Assembly: GCA_016786585.1 (NCBI GenBank)
Contig: JAEUUI010000030.1
Location: 124,001 to 188,000 of the forward strand
Origin: Cyclobacteriaceae bacterium
GTDB lineage: Bacteria > Bacteroidota > Bacteroidia > Cytophagales > Cyclobacteriaceae
Length of the DNA: 64,000 bases
Reading direction: 5' to 3'
A model generated the notes under the pieces. That model had not been told where the DNA came from. It was given only the letters and a program-made list of their open reading frames with translations, and ran no database searches. Of this stretch, positions 34,970 through 42,408 are shown one piece after another (within the stretch, counting starts at the first letter, position 1; each line of letters opens with the position of its first letter). The translations under genes and the position numbers were made by a program.

Positions 34970-35740
34970 TTAATAATTGAAAAATAATTCGAGTTCTTCC
35001 TTAGGTGAGGCTTTCAGTTCCTCGTATGTTCCTTCTACTTTATTATAACCGTCAAACAGTCCGATGATTCTGTCGGACGTGGTTCGTGCACAACTTAAGT
35101 CGTGCGTGATAATGATTGAAGCCGTTTTGTATTTGTCGCGCACCTCGAGAATCAACTCATTGATCTCACCTGCGGTAATTGGATCGAGCCCGGCAGTTGG
35201 TTCATCATAGAGCATAATCTCCGGGTTAAGGATCAGGGTGCGGGCAATACCGATACGTTTTTTCATCCCGCCCGAAAGCTCGGAAGGCAACTGATCGGCA
35301 GCGTGCGCCAGGCCTACATCCTCAAGCGCCTTCATTACCTTTTCATTCAGTATTTTCTTGTCGTAGATTTTCAGGTTCCGCTTCAGCGGGAATTCAAGGT
35401 TTTCGCGAACAGTCATCGAATCATACAACGCGCTCAGCTGAAATGAAAACCCGACTTTAATGCGAAGTTCATTGAGCTCGTTTGGCGTCAGCGAATTCAC
35501 ATCGTAGCCTAAGATGTTTATATAACCAGAATCAGGTTTAATAAGCCCGATCATGCATTTAATGAGTACCGATTTTCCGGCTCCCGATTTTCCAAGGATT
35601 ACCAGGTTTTCGTTTTCGTAGAGGTCGAGATTCACATTCTTCAACACCACGCGGTCACCAAAACTTTTGTTCAGATCACGCACTTCCGCCACGCGGTTGG
35701 ACCGGTTAACCTGTGTTTTATGGTCTGCTGACTTGCTCAT
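34970..35740 (-). CDS. MlaF-type ABC transporter ATP-binding protein
   Basis: The 256-residue ATPase has Walker A GKSGAGKS, Q-loop SFQLSAL, signature LSGGMKKR, Walker B IMLYDEPTAGLDP and the switch His in IIITHDL. An N-terminal stretch (about 18 residues) precedes the fold. It drives lipid transport with the MlaE-like permease, whose stop overlaps its start by four bases, and with the MCE protein that follows after 14 bases. Confidence 0.92.
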   Translation of the reverse strand: MSKSADHKTQVNRSNRVAEVRDLNKSFGDRVVLKNVNLDLYENENLVILGKSGAGKSVLIKCMIGLIKPDSGYINILGYDVNSLTPNELNELRIKVGFSFQLSALYDSMTVRENLEFPLKRNLKIYDKKILNEKVMKALEDVGLAHAADQLPSELSGGMKKRIGIARTLILNPEIMLYDEPTAGLDPITAGEINELILEVRDKYKTASIIITHDLSCARTTSDRIIGLFDGYNKVEGTYEELKASPKEELELFFNY

Positions 35741-36492
35741 CGGAAAAACAGGTTAACGATTTGAAGAACGATCAGGTCAATGATAAAGATGAACATCATC
35801 GAAATTACCACCGCAATGTTTGCCGCCTTACCCACACCGGTTGTTCCTTTATCGGAATGATAACCTGCATATGAGCTGATGATGCCAATAGCAAATCCGA
35901 ATAATGCTGATTTGATAACCGATGACCAGATGTCGGTATACGTAATGGATGCAGCTGCTTCATTGAAATACAAGGCGAAGCTGGTGCTGTTAATGGAGTT
36001 CACCATCATGAACGATCCAAGCAGGGCAACAACATCTGCAAATACCACCAAAAGCGGAAGCATAAGCGTTGTGGCAACTACACGTGTTACTACCAAATAT
36101 GAAAATGGGCGGGTACCTGACACTTCCATGGCATCAATTTGTTCGGTTACCTGCATGCTGGCGAGCTCCGCACCGATGTTAGAGCCAAGTTTACCTGCAC
36201 AAATTAATCCGGTGATAAGCGGCCCAAGTGAACGAACCACAGCTTGCGATACGAGCGAGGGCAGCCACGACTCAGCTCCGAATGACGATAGTGACGGACG
36301 GGACTGTTTTGTAAATACGATTCCCGCGAGGAAAGCAGTAAAGCAAATCAGGAAAAGCGACCGGTACCCGACAATGTAACATTGGTTGAGGATCTCCTTT
36401 GTTTCGTATGGGGGAAACAGCGCTTCCTTGAAGAAATTCCGGATAAACTTAAAAATCTCAGCGGTGCGAAGTAAAATGTTCCTAATCTTCAT
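35737..36492 (-). CDS. MlaE-type ABC transporter permease
   Basis: The permease has about 251 residues from the ATG at 36492 (an ATG at 36507 would add five). It shows the MlaE/YrbE signature ELASMQVTEQIDAMEVSGTR and five or so membrane helices, with SYLVVTRVVATTLMLPLLVV and the terminal IFIIDLIVLQIVNLFF. It is first in the mlaE-mlaF-MCE-terC order and is probably the start of the operon, which may continue into the GH2 gene. The system maintains outer-membrane lipid asymmetry in better-studied bacteria. Confidence 0.9.
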   Translation of the reverse strand: MKIRNILLRTAEIFKFIRNFFKEALFPPYETKEILNQCYIVGYRSLFLICFTAFLAGIVFTKQSRPSLSSFGAESWLPSLVSQAVVRSLGPLITGLICAGKLGSNIGAELASMQVTEQIDAMEVSGTRPFSYLVVTRVVATTLMLPLLVVFADVVALLGSFMMVNSINSTSFALYFNEAAASITYTDIWSSVIKSALFGFAIGIISSYAGYHSDKGTTGVGKAANIAVVISMMFIFIIDLIVLQIVNLFFR

Positions 36493-36681
36493 GAATCTGT
36501 CGTGCAAGGAGCATCATAGAAATTGTGCCAAAAAGCCTGTCCTGCGCTAACCTTTGAGGATCAGGTTTAAAAGCCGGTAAAAGTAATTTAATTATAAGAG
36601 GTGTGTGGAATTTTGTCCCCACAAAAATTCGATTTTTTCATTTTTTGAAGGGAATGTCGTTGTTCTTACTTTTCCGGAAGC

Positions 36682-37695
36682 ATGGATTCAATTACGCACA
36701 TAGCCCTTGGGGCGGTTATCGGGGAAGTGGTTGCCGGCAAACAGCTGGGACGTAAGGCTCTGATCATTGGCGCAGCTGCGCAGAGCCTCCCCGACATTGA
36801 TTTTGTGCTCGGATTCTTTCACACACCCGTGGAAGACCTGCTCGTGCACCGCGGCATCACCCACTCGTTTATATTCGGCATCTTTGTCACGATCGGGCTT
36901 GCCTATGCGATGAGACGATGGTCGCGCGATCCCGAGCCACTCTCAATGCGGCTCTGGATATTTTTCCTGGGTCTTGAAATCCTGATGCACCTGACACTGG
37001 ATTCGCTGAATTCCTACGGCACGGGATTGTTCGAGCCATTCAGCAACACACGGATATCATTCAATGTGATTTTTGTAGCTGATCCGTTCTTTACCATCTG
37101 GACGTTCGCTGCAATGATCGCATTGTTTTTCAAGCGCCTGAAAGAACCTGCAAGAAGGCGTCTTGCCATAGTCACACTTGTATTAAGCGCAGCGTACATG
37201 AGTATATGCCTGATCAATAAAAAAATTATTGACGGCCGCGTTCAGCAAACGTTCGCTAAAGCGGGATTGAATCCGAAGAACTATTTTACATCTCCTACCC
37301 CGCTTAATAATATATTATGGTATGTTGTGGCCGAAGCGGACTCGGGATTTTATATCGGCTACAGTTCGGTGTTCGACAGCGATCCGAATATTCATCTCGA
37401 GTTTTATCCACAAAACAATCAGCTGCTGCAAGGTGTACCTAACCCGGAGGAGGTGGCGTTACTGAAACGCTTTTCGCAAGGATACTATACGATTGAAAAA
37501 GTTGAAGAGACGATCGTGCTGAATGATTTACGTTTCGGACAGATAGCAGGATGGGATACTCCGCGTGCCCGATTTGTGTTTTACTTTTTCCTGGAGAAGC
37601 CTGATATGAATTCACTCGTTGTTCAGCGTGGGCGGTTTACCGGATGGAATAAGAAAACAATGCGCTCATTCTGGAACAGGATCAAGGGCAACTAG
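36682..37695 (+). CDS. Membrane-bound metal-dependent hydrolase (YdjM/DUF457 family)
   Basis: The 337-residue protein starts with MDSITHIALGAVIGEVVAGK, then SLPDIDFVLGFF and VHRGITHSFIFG, the metal-binding His/Asp set of this family, and has four or five transmembrane helices (the last near residue 160-180). The C-terminal 150 residues are a soluble domain (NPKNYFTSPTPLNNILWYVV). Catalytic activity is inferred from the family only. Confidence 0.85.
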   Translation: MDSITHIALGAVIGEVVAGKQLGRKALIIGAAAQSLPDIDFVLGFFHTPVEDLLVHRGITHSFIFGIFVTIGLAYAMRRWSRDPEPLSMRLWIFFLGLEILMHLTLDSLNSYGTGLFEPFSNTRISFNVIFVADPFFTIWTFAAMIALFFKRLKEPARRRLAIVTLVLSAAYMSICLINKKIIDGRVQQTFAKAGLNPKNYFTSPTPLNNILWYVVAEADSGFYIGYSSVFDSDPNIHLEFYPQNNQLLQGVPNPEEVALLKRFSQGYYTIEKVEETIVLNDLRFGQIAGWDTPRARFVFYFFLEKPDMNSLVVQRGRFTGWNKKTMRSFWNRIKGN

Positions 37696-37705
37696 CAGGT
37701 TTCAT

Positions 37706-37741
37706 GTTTAAGATTCAAGAATGGGTTATTGAATTTTAAAC
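37706..37741. terminator. Convergent hairpin after the 36682 hydrolase
   Basis: GTTTAAGATTCAA (37706-37718) pairs with TTGAATTTTAAAC (37729-37741) with one G-T pair and a 10-base loop. It sits between two convergent genes. The arm shares GTTTAAGATTCA with the hairpin at 30786-30826. No long T-run follows. Confidence 0.5.
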
Positions 37742-37754
37742 TCTCGTTTTGAAA

Positions 37755-38906
37755 TCACTCGGGATGTCTGATCCTGAGCGTGAACAAAAATAGCATAAAC
37801 CGAAAGAAGTTGTAGGCCGTAGTCTGCGCCAGCCTGTTAAACCAGTTCGTGCGCTTTCTGAATTCCTCGCGTGTAATCTGTACGCAATCTTTCTTTATGA
37901 TGTTAGCTAGTCGTTTCTCAATTTCAACAGCAAGCGATGGATCGATCACCTCCAGGTTTAATTCGATGCTGGCGTATGCACTCAGGTTATTAACATTATA
38001 AGAACCAACCGTGGCACACGTGCCATCAACGGAAGCAATTTTTCCGTGCAGCACATTCTTCCGGTATTCCCAGATTTCGATTTTATTGTCCAGCAGCCAG
38101 TTATACATGTAGCGTTCGGCATACTTCGCCACGGGGATATCAGAATTTTCGGTGAGGATCATCTTAATGTTCACACCCCGCTTTGCAGCCGCACGTAAAC
38201 TCCGCTTGAATTCATGTCCCGGCATAAAATAGGGAGTCATGATCACGACCGACTCACGCGCGTCCCGGAGCATGCGCAGATACATACGCGTGATCTCCTG
38301 CCTTCTCCCGACCCAATCATTCACGCGAACCCCGATCTCGCATTGATCCGATTTGATTGGATTATCGATCCTGTCTTTCGGGGCACGCATTTTCATGCGT
38401 TTTCGGCAGACTTCTTCCAGTTGTTGCGATACGGAACCCTGACAGTATAGGCCCCAATCGAGCCAGGCTTCCGCTTCAGCCGTGTCGTTATACCGGTCGC
38501 TGATGTTTAATCCGCTCACCAAACTATGCATGCCGTCAATCACTACTACTTTGTGATGAAGCCTTCGGCCGAGGTAAAATTTATCGCTCTTGAAAAATGG
38601 CTGGAACCAGCGAACGTGAACACCGGCATCTTTCCAGCGGTTGATAAAATTGCGAGACAATTTCTGGGATCCGTACGCGTCAAGCAGCATGTGAACTTTT
38701 ACTCCGCGTTGTGCTGCCGCGATGAGTGCCTTTCCAATCGTTTTCCCGGTGGAATCCGGATCGAAAATATAAAACTGAAGATGAATGCGTTCCTGCGCGT
38801 CACCGATCAGCTTTTCCAGCAACGCGAAATATTCGCGTCCGCCTTTGATCAATGTCGCCTCGTTGCTGGTTGTATTCTGGGTCCGGTTACGTTTTCTGCT
38901 TAGCAC
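37755..38906 (-). CDS. Phospholipase D / cardiolipin synthase family protein
   Basis: The protein has two HKD catalytic motifs, HHKVVVIDGMHSLVSGLN and HGKIASVDGTCATVGSYN, joined by the usual alpha/beta core (LQFYIFDPDSTGKTIG; MTPYFMPG). Cardiolipin synthases condense two phosphatidylglycerols. Unlike classical Cls there is no N-terminal pair of membrane helices, although a C-terminal aromatic segment (YNFFRFMLFLFTLRI) could bind the membrane. I place the start at the GTG at 38906. An upstream ATG at 39020 adds 38 residues with no family similarity and runs through the promoter of the divergent gene. Confidence 0.8.
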   Translation of the reverse strand: MLSRKRNRTQNTTSNEATLIKGGREYFALLEKLIGDAQERIHLQFYIFDPDSTGKTIGKALIAAAQRGVKVHMLLDAYGSQKLSRNFINRWKDAGVHVRWFQPFFKSDKFYLGRRLHHKVVVIDGMHSLVSGLNISDRYNDTAEAEAWLDWGLYCQGSVSQQLEEVCRKRMKMRAPKDRIDNPIKSDQCEIGVRVNDWVGRRQEITRMYLRMLRDARESVVIMTPYFMPGHEFKRSLRAAAKRGVNIKMILTENSDIPVAKYAERYMYNWLLDNKIEIWEYRKNVLHGKIASVDGTCATVGSYNVNNLSAYASIELNLEVIDPSLAVEIEKRLANIIKKDCVQITREEFRKRTNWFNRLAQTTAYNFFRFMLFLFTLRIRHPE

Positions 38907-39014
38907 GTGAAAAGATAAATGAAAGTAGCTTGAACCCTTAATAACCAACACAGATTTTGTAGAAACTTCTCCCCCCGTTAAGCCCGTGTATCCGTAAAAA
39001 TGCGCTTTCGCGCA

Positions 39015-39030
39015 TGGCACGGTGTTTTCC
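39015..39030 (+). promoter_or_regulatory. Sigma-54-like -24/-12 promoter for the 39053 gene
   Basis: TGGCACGGTGTTTTCC has a perfect -24 element (TGGCACG) and TT-T-C at the -12 spacing (GG-N11-C), 38 bases before the ATG at 39053. It is the best single -24 match of the set that recurs through 39-59 kb. Confidence 0.55.
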
Positions 39031-39052
39031 CTTACCAGGAAAAAATACTTGT

Positions 39053-39424
39053 ATGAAACGACTACTCATAACCGCAGTATTGCTGGCAAGCTTGCAAAGC
39101 GCATTTGCCCAAAATCTGCTCGACTCCTTAAAGGGCCATTGGACGATCACCAAGATCACTCCGAACGCAAAAAATGTTAAACCAGGTTCGCTGTACTTTA
39201 GTGACGATGGTAAGTTTGTAAGCACCGGCCAACCGATCGGTTCGCAACATGCATTGTTCAGCACTAACGAAACAACTTCAACCGTTCTCATTGAAAGCTC
39301 CGATAAATCGGGGGCGGAATGGAAAGTGATTATCAAAAGCGGAGTATTAACCATGACGAGCACCAACCCACAGAAAAAGAATGAACCCGGGGTGACAATC
39401 ATGGCAGTCAGAAAGCGACAATAA
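39053..39424 (+). CDS. Small exported protein of unknown function
   Basis: The 123-residue protein has a signal peptide (LLITAVLLASLQSAFAQ) and a small beta-rich mature domain with a lipocalin-like beginning (LLDSLKGHWTITKITPNA) and LYFSDDGKFVSTGQP. I do not recognise a named family. I chose the ATG at 39053, which gives a clean signal peptide; an ORF start at 39014 would lie before the promoter. It ends in a terminator that overlaps the convergent gene. Confidence 0.65.
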   Translation: MKRLLITAVLLASLQSAFAQNLLDSLKGHWTITKITPNAKNVKPGSLYFSDDGKFVSTGQPIGSQHALFSTNETTSTVLIESSDKSGAEWKVIIKSGVLTMTSTNPQKKNEPGVTIMAVRKRQ

Positions 39425-39440
39425 TTGATGCAAAATAGGA

Positions 39441-39467
39441 AGAAGGCTAACCAGCCTTCTTTTTTTT
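39441..39467 (+). terminator. Intrinsic terminator overlapping the 3' end of the convergent gene
   Basis: AGAAGGCT-AACC-AGCCTTCT (39441-39460) followed by eight T. The T-run is, on the other strand, the AAA/AAG codons of the C-terminal GKKKKAG of the low-affinity iron permease-like gene. Confidence 0.88.
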
Positions 39468-39917
39468 GCCCAGCTCTTCCGCCTCGTCAATGGAATGTGA
39501 ACTGTGCAGATCGTTTTGCTTCAGGGCGATTTTGGAAAGCTTAATATAAAATTTCTTCAATACCTCCAGTTCCTCATCCGTCAAATCTTCCACATCAATG
39601 AGCCGGTTGCTGGCGTGCCGTTGCGAAGCGATTAACTCGTTCAGTTTCAGGTGAATCGCTACCGTATCCTTGTTCTGAGATTGCTGAATAATAAACACCA
39701 TCAAAAATGTGATGATGGTTGTACCCGTGTTAATAAAAAGTTGCCAGGTGTTTGAATAATCGAACAGTGGCCCGCACAGCGCCCATACAATTACAATTCC
39801 CATCGCCACAATGGACGTAACAGGCTTGCCAGCGATGCGTGTAACGGTGTTGGATATTTTATTGAATGCCCGACCAAGAGGTGAACATTTCACGTTTTTT
39901 AAAGCCTTACTCATCAT
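39447..39917 (-). CDS. Low-affinity iron permease family-like membrane protein
   Basis: The 156-residue protein has two transmembrane helices (SIVAMGIVIVWALCGPLFDY and FINTGTTIITFLMVFIIQQS), the core of the low affinity iron permease family, followed by QNKDTVAIHLKLNELI, also typical of that family. Iron transport by bacterial members is not established. It ends in a Lys-rich tail. It overlaps the topoisomerase gene by four bases (last gene of a four-gene unit). Confidence 0.82.
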   Translation of the reverse strand: MMSKALKNVKCSPLGRAFNKISNTVTRIAGKPVTSIVAMGIVIVWALCGPLFDYSNTWQLFINTGTTIITFLMVFIIQQSQNKDTVAIHLKLNELIASQRHASNRLIDVEDLTDEELEVLKKFYIKLSKIALKQNDLHSSHSIDEAEELGKKKKAG

Positions 39918-40999
39918 CCCAATCTTTTTAGAATCCGCATCAACACTTTTTCCTCACATGTAAGCTCTATTGAATCTTCAACATCTGCTGTTATTTCAAG
40001 TTCTTTCAGGTAACGGGTTAAGCTTTGTTCTTCGTAAAGTTTAACAATTCCCGGATGGATATAATATTTCCGGCAAACAGAGCGGGTGTTGCCTAATTTT
40101 GAGCTGACTTCATCAATTGCAGCAACAACATTTTTCTTCACCTGTGCATTGTCATCACAAAGCCCTAAGTTCTTGAAACACGATAGCACGGTCAGTGAGC
40201 CTGCCCAGGTTCTGAAATCCTTTGCTGTAAAATCGTTTCCGGTGGCTTCCTTGATGTAGTTGTTAACCATGCCGGAATCAACACTGCACCGTACGCCTTC
40301 TTCGTTCATGTACTGGAAAAGTTCTTTGCCGGGGATATCGCGACACGCCTGCACAATTTTGGCCAGCCGTTTATTTTTCAGTGTGATCGAATGATGAATA
40401 CCCTTTTTGCCCTTAAAAGAGAAGGCAATGGTTGCACCATTGATTTTAACATGCCCGTCTTTTAATGTGGTTAAGCCATACGAGCCGTAAAGCTTCTCGT
40501 ATTCGCTGTTGCCAACACGAATGAATGTTTTCTCCATCAGGCTGACTATCGTGGCAAGCACTTTATCTTTTGAAAGCGTTGCCGAAGCAAGGTCATGCTC
40601 CAGCCTTTTCCGCAATGCCGGAAGGCACTTACCAAACTCCAATAAACGATGAAATTTTGTCTGGTTGCGGATCTCGTTCCACTGCGGATGGTATTTGTAT
40701 TGTTTTCTGTGACGAACATCAAACCCGGTTGCCTGGATATGGCCGTTATCCTTTTCAGAAATCCAGACATTTGTCCAGGCTGGCGGTATCACCAGCTTTT
40801 TAATACGCATTAAAACTTCTTTGTCTTTGACGACTTCACCGGTACTGAGCCGGTAAGCGAAACCAGTACCTTTCTTAATTCGAAGGATTCCGGGAGCGGA
40901 ATCAGAAACATACTGAAGGCTTGCAATTTTAGCCGTGAACTTGTAATCCCGATGAAGGCGGTTTGATGCTACCCGCGACACATTAGCCACTGCTACCAT
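39914..40999 (-). CDS. DNA topoisomerase IB (poxvirus-like)
   Basis: The 361-residue protein matches bacterial type IB topoisomerases: the N-terminal YRLSTGEVVKDKEVLMRIKK and IPPAWTNVWIS, KHH-type HRKQYKYHP, the catalytic core with Arg/Lys in GNSEYEKLYGSYGLTTLKDGH (in part) and KDFRTWAGSL, and the C-terminal NTRSVCRKYYIHPG with the active-site Tyr. It relaxes supercoils by a 3'-phosphotyrosine intermediate. It is the third gene of a unit that begins at 41552 behind a sigma-54-like promoter. Confidence 0.92.
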   Translation of the reverse strand: MVAVANVSRVASNRLHRDYKFTAKIASLQYVSDSAPGILRIKKGTGFAYRLSTGEVVKDKEVLMRIKKLVIPPAWTNVWISEKDNGHIQATGFDVRHRKQYKYHPQWNEIRNQTKFHRLLEFGKCLPALRKRLEHDLASATLSKDKVLATIVSLMEKTFIRVGNSEYEKLYGSYGLTTLKDGHVKINGATIAFSFKGKKGIHHSITLKNKRLAKIVQACRDIPGKELFQYMNEEGVRCSVDSGMVNNYIKEATGNDFTAKDFRTWAGSLTVLSCFKNLGLCDDNAQVKKNVVAAIDEVSSKLGNTRSVCRKYYIHPGIVKLYEEQSLTRYLKELEITADVEDSIELTCEEKVLMRILKRLG

Positions 41000-41010
41000 A
41001 CTGCAAGACG

Positions 41011-41190
41011 TTAGGCCCGGAACTGGAATCCCAGTAAACCAATGGCTAATAAAATCATATAAAGTGAGCGGATAATGAGGAGCCAGTCGTTATTCACATA
41101 TCCATACCCCATATTCGTAAAGCTTAACCAAATAGGTTCAGTCTTTACTTTCCTCAACTCCGACATCCTGCTCCTCAAAAACCGACTCAT
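41011..41190 (-). CDS. Small membrane protein (59 residues)
   Basis: ATG at 41190, TAA at 41011-41013. The protein starts MSRFLRSRMSELRKVKTEPI and ends with one hydrophobic helix, LLIIRSLYMILLAIGLLGFQ, and a short basic tail. It fits with 11-base gaps on both sides between the 41552 gene and topoisomerase IB. I do not recognise a family. The gene spacing and amphipathic/hydrophobic pattern support a real product. Confidence 0.5.
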   Translation of the reverse strand: MSRFLRSRMSELRKVKTEPIWLSFTNMGYGYVNNDWLLIIRSLYMILLAIGLLGFQFRA

Positions 41191-41201
41191 AACGTTAATA
41201 C

Positions 41202-41552
41202 TTAAGCGTGTGCTTTATCTTTCTTTTGGATTTCTTCCACAGCTTTGATGAATTCCGCAATCTTGTTGTCAGAATACATTCCGTACGAATCCACCAACGT
41301 GCCTTTGCGGCCATCGGAAGTTTCAACCAAATACAAGATTGAATTGTCGTTCGGATCTGAATAGCCCTCAAACCGGTAGAAGTTATTTATCTTTATTTCA
41401 GAAGGCTCGTAGAATTTCTGATCAGACACCGAAGCACCTGTCATTCCCTTACCTTCAACTTTAAAGCTCTCCGTATATCCATCAAGCACCGCATTGTTCA
41501 TGCATGAGGTGAGCGTTGACATTGTTTCAGGGGTGTTTGTTATTGTTTTCAT
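41202..41552 (-). CDS. Conserved Bacteroidota hypothetical protein
   Basis: The 116-residue soluble protein contains YEPSEIKINNFYRFEGYSDP and NSILYLVETSDGRKGTLVD, which recur in a small family widespread in Bacteroidota. Some databases label it as phosphoribosylpyrophosphate synthetase, but the sequence lacks a PRPP loop, so I do not use that name. It heads the unit that continues into the 59-residue protein, topoisomerase IB and the permease-like gene. Confidence 0.7.
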   Translation of the reverse strand: MKTITNTPETMSTLTSCMNNAVLDGYTESFKVEGKGMTGASVSDQKFYEPSEIKINNFYRFEGYSDPNDNSILYLVETSDGRKGTLVDSYGMYSDNKIAEFIKAVEEIQKKDKAHA

Positions 41553-41577
41553 AACCTTCGTTTTTTAAACCAGGTAT

Positions 41578-41593
41578 AGAAAATCTTTTGCCA
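41578..41593 (-). promoter_or_regulatory. Sigma-54-like promoter for the topoisomerase IB operon
   Basis: On the minus strand TGGCAAAAGATTTTCT, 41 bases before the ATG at 41552. It shares the TTTCT -12 version with 39015, 45436 and 57616. A perfect inverted repeat GGGAAT-ATT-ATTCCC lies 48 bases further upstream. Confidence 0.55.
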
Positions 41594-41632
41594 CAAAAAA
41601 GTCGCTAAATCAGCCTGATTTTAAGGTTTATT

Positions 41633-41648
41633 GGGGAATATTATTCCC
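41633..41648. promoter_or_regulatory. Inverted repeat GGGGAATATTATTCCC, candidate activator site
   Basis: GGGAAT (41634-41639) and ATTCCC (41643-41648) are a perfect repeat about a 3-base centre, 48 bases upstream of the -24 element of the topoisomerase operon. Similar G(G/T)GGAA..TCC(C/A)C elements occur before several other promoters of the cassette. Confidence 0.4.
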
Positions 41649-41672
41649 AGGATTGTAGATAGCGGCAATAAA

Positions 41673-41698
41673 AAAAGCTACCGTTGCGGGTAGCTTTT
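41673..41698 (-). terminator. Intrinsic terminator of the DUF892 gene
   Basis: AAAAGCTACC (41673-41682) and GGTAGCTTTT (41689-41698) pair across a 6-base loop. On the minus strand the stem is followed by TTTATTG, and the A-rich base of the stem forms the T-tract. Confidence 0.85.
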
Positions 41699-41714
41699 CA
41701 ATTGGTTGATTGTT

Positions 41715-42299
41715 TCATTCTTCGCCTTCGCTTGCCATCTTGTTTATCTTGTCGGCCAGACGGGTCAGTTTTTCATCTGTTTCAGCTTCTTCATCTTTGG
41801 TAGCCTCCAGTAACTCGGCACACTGTACGCGACCCAACACGGTAGCAATTGTGCGCAATGTTCCATACGATGAAATTTCATAATGCTCAACTTTTTGAGC
41901 AGCCGCGATCAGCGCAGCATCGCGCGCATGCCCCGCATCATATTCGCTAATTGCTTCCTGGCCTTCTTCTACCAGGCCTTGCATAGCAGGACATTTCTTG
42001 CCCTGCGGTTTCATTTCCAGCAAAGCAAAACACTTTTCCAATCTTGAAATCTGGGCAATTGTTTCCTTGTAATGGGTTTCAAATGCGATCGTCAATTCTT
42101 CATTGTATGCTGCTTTGGCAAGTTTGGGTAATGCTTTCGCAAGATGATTTTCAGCCCAATAAATATCCTTCAGCATATCTTCAAAAATATCTTCCAGTGA
42201 TTCCTTCGATGACTTGACAACTTTTGCCGGTCTTCTTGTTTTCACTACAGTTTTTTTGGCAACGGTTTTCTTCGCTGCATTTCGGGTGCGTGTTTTCAT
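41715..42299 (-). CDS. DUF892/YciE ferritin-like stress protein
   Basis: The protein of about 194 residues has a Lys/Arg/Ala-rich N-terminal tail (MKTRTRNAAKKTVAKKTVVK), like a DNA-binding or histone-like extension, and then a four-helix DUF892 bundle: LEDIFEDMLKDIYWAENHLA, ETHYKETIAQISRLEKCF, CPAMQGLVEEGQE and KVEHYEISSYGTLRTIA. YciE/YciF proteins are induced by osmotic and general stress; several keep the diiron ligand Glu/His. I prefer the start at 42299, because a sigma-54-like element lies exactly 42 bases upstream; an ATG at 42317 would add six residues. Confidence 0.88.
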   Translation of the reverse strand: MKTRTRNAAKKTVAKKTVVKTRRPAKVVKSSKESLEDIFEDMLKDIYWAENHLAKALPKLAKAAYNEELTIAFETHYKETIAQISRLEKCFALLEMKPQGKKCPAMQGLVEEGQEAISEYDAGHARDAALIAAAQKVEHYEISSYGTLRTIATVLGRVQCAELLEATKDEEAETDEKLTRLADKINKMASEGEE

Positions 42300-42325
42300 A
42301 GGTACGTTGTTTTTCAAATGAAGTA

Positions 42326-42341
42326 ATCAAAAGGGATACCG
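42326..42341 (-). promoter_or_regulatory. Sigma-54-like promoter for the DUF892 gene
   Basis: On the minus strand CGGTATCCCTTTTGAT, with TTG at the -12 position and a C in place of T at the first -24 base, 42 bases before the ATG at 42299. A TAGGAAAATACCCA element (42386-42399) lies about 52 bases further upstream. Confidence 0.5.
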
Positions 42342-42408
42342 TTGAAAAAATCTATGATTCCAAACAATCTGATCATTTGTATGTGTAGGAAAATACCCAA
42401 CTTCCACG

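Noticed and set aside
36515-36530. TGGCACAATTTCTATG before mlaE at a distance of 38
   Set aside because: The -24 half is good, but the -12 half is shifted by about three bases (CT at the position of TT). Sigma-54 spacing is strict. Listed as a near-miss control.
38907-39020. Extension of the phospholipase D gene to an ATG at 39020
   Set aside because: The extra 38 residues have no family similarity and the DNA carries the promoter-like element and leader of the divergent 39053 gene.
41202-41552. Annotation as phosphoribosylpyrophosphate synthetase
   Set aside because: A label sometimes given to this small family, but there is no PRPP-binding loop and the length is a third of the real enzyme.
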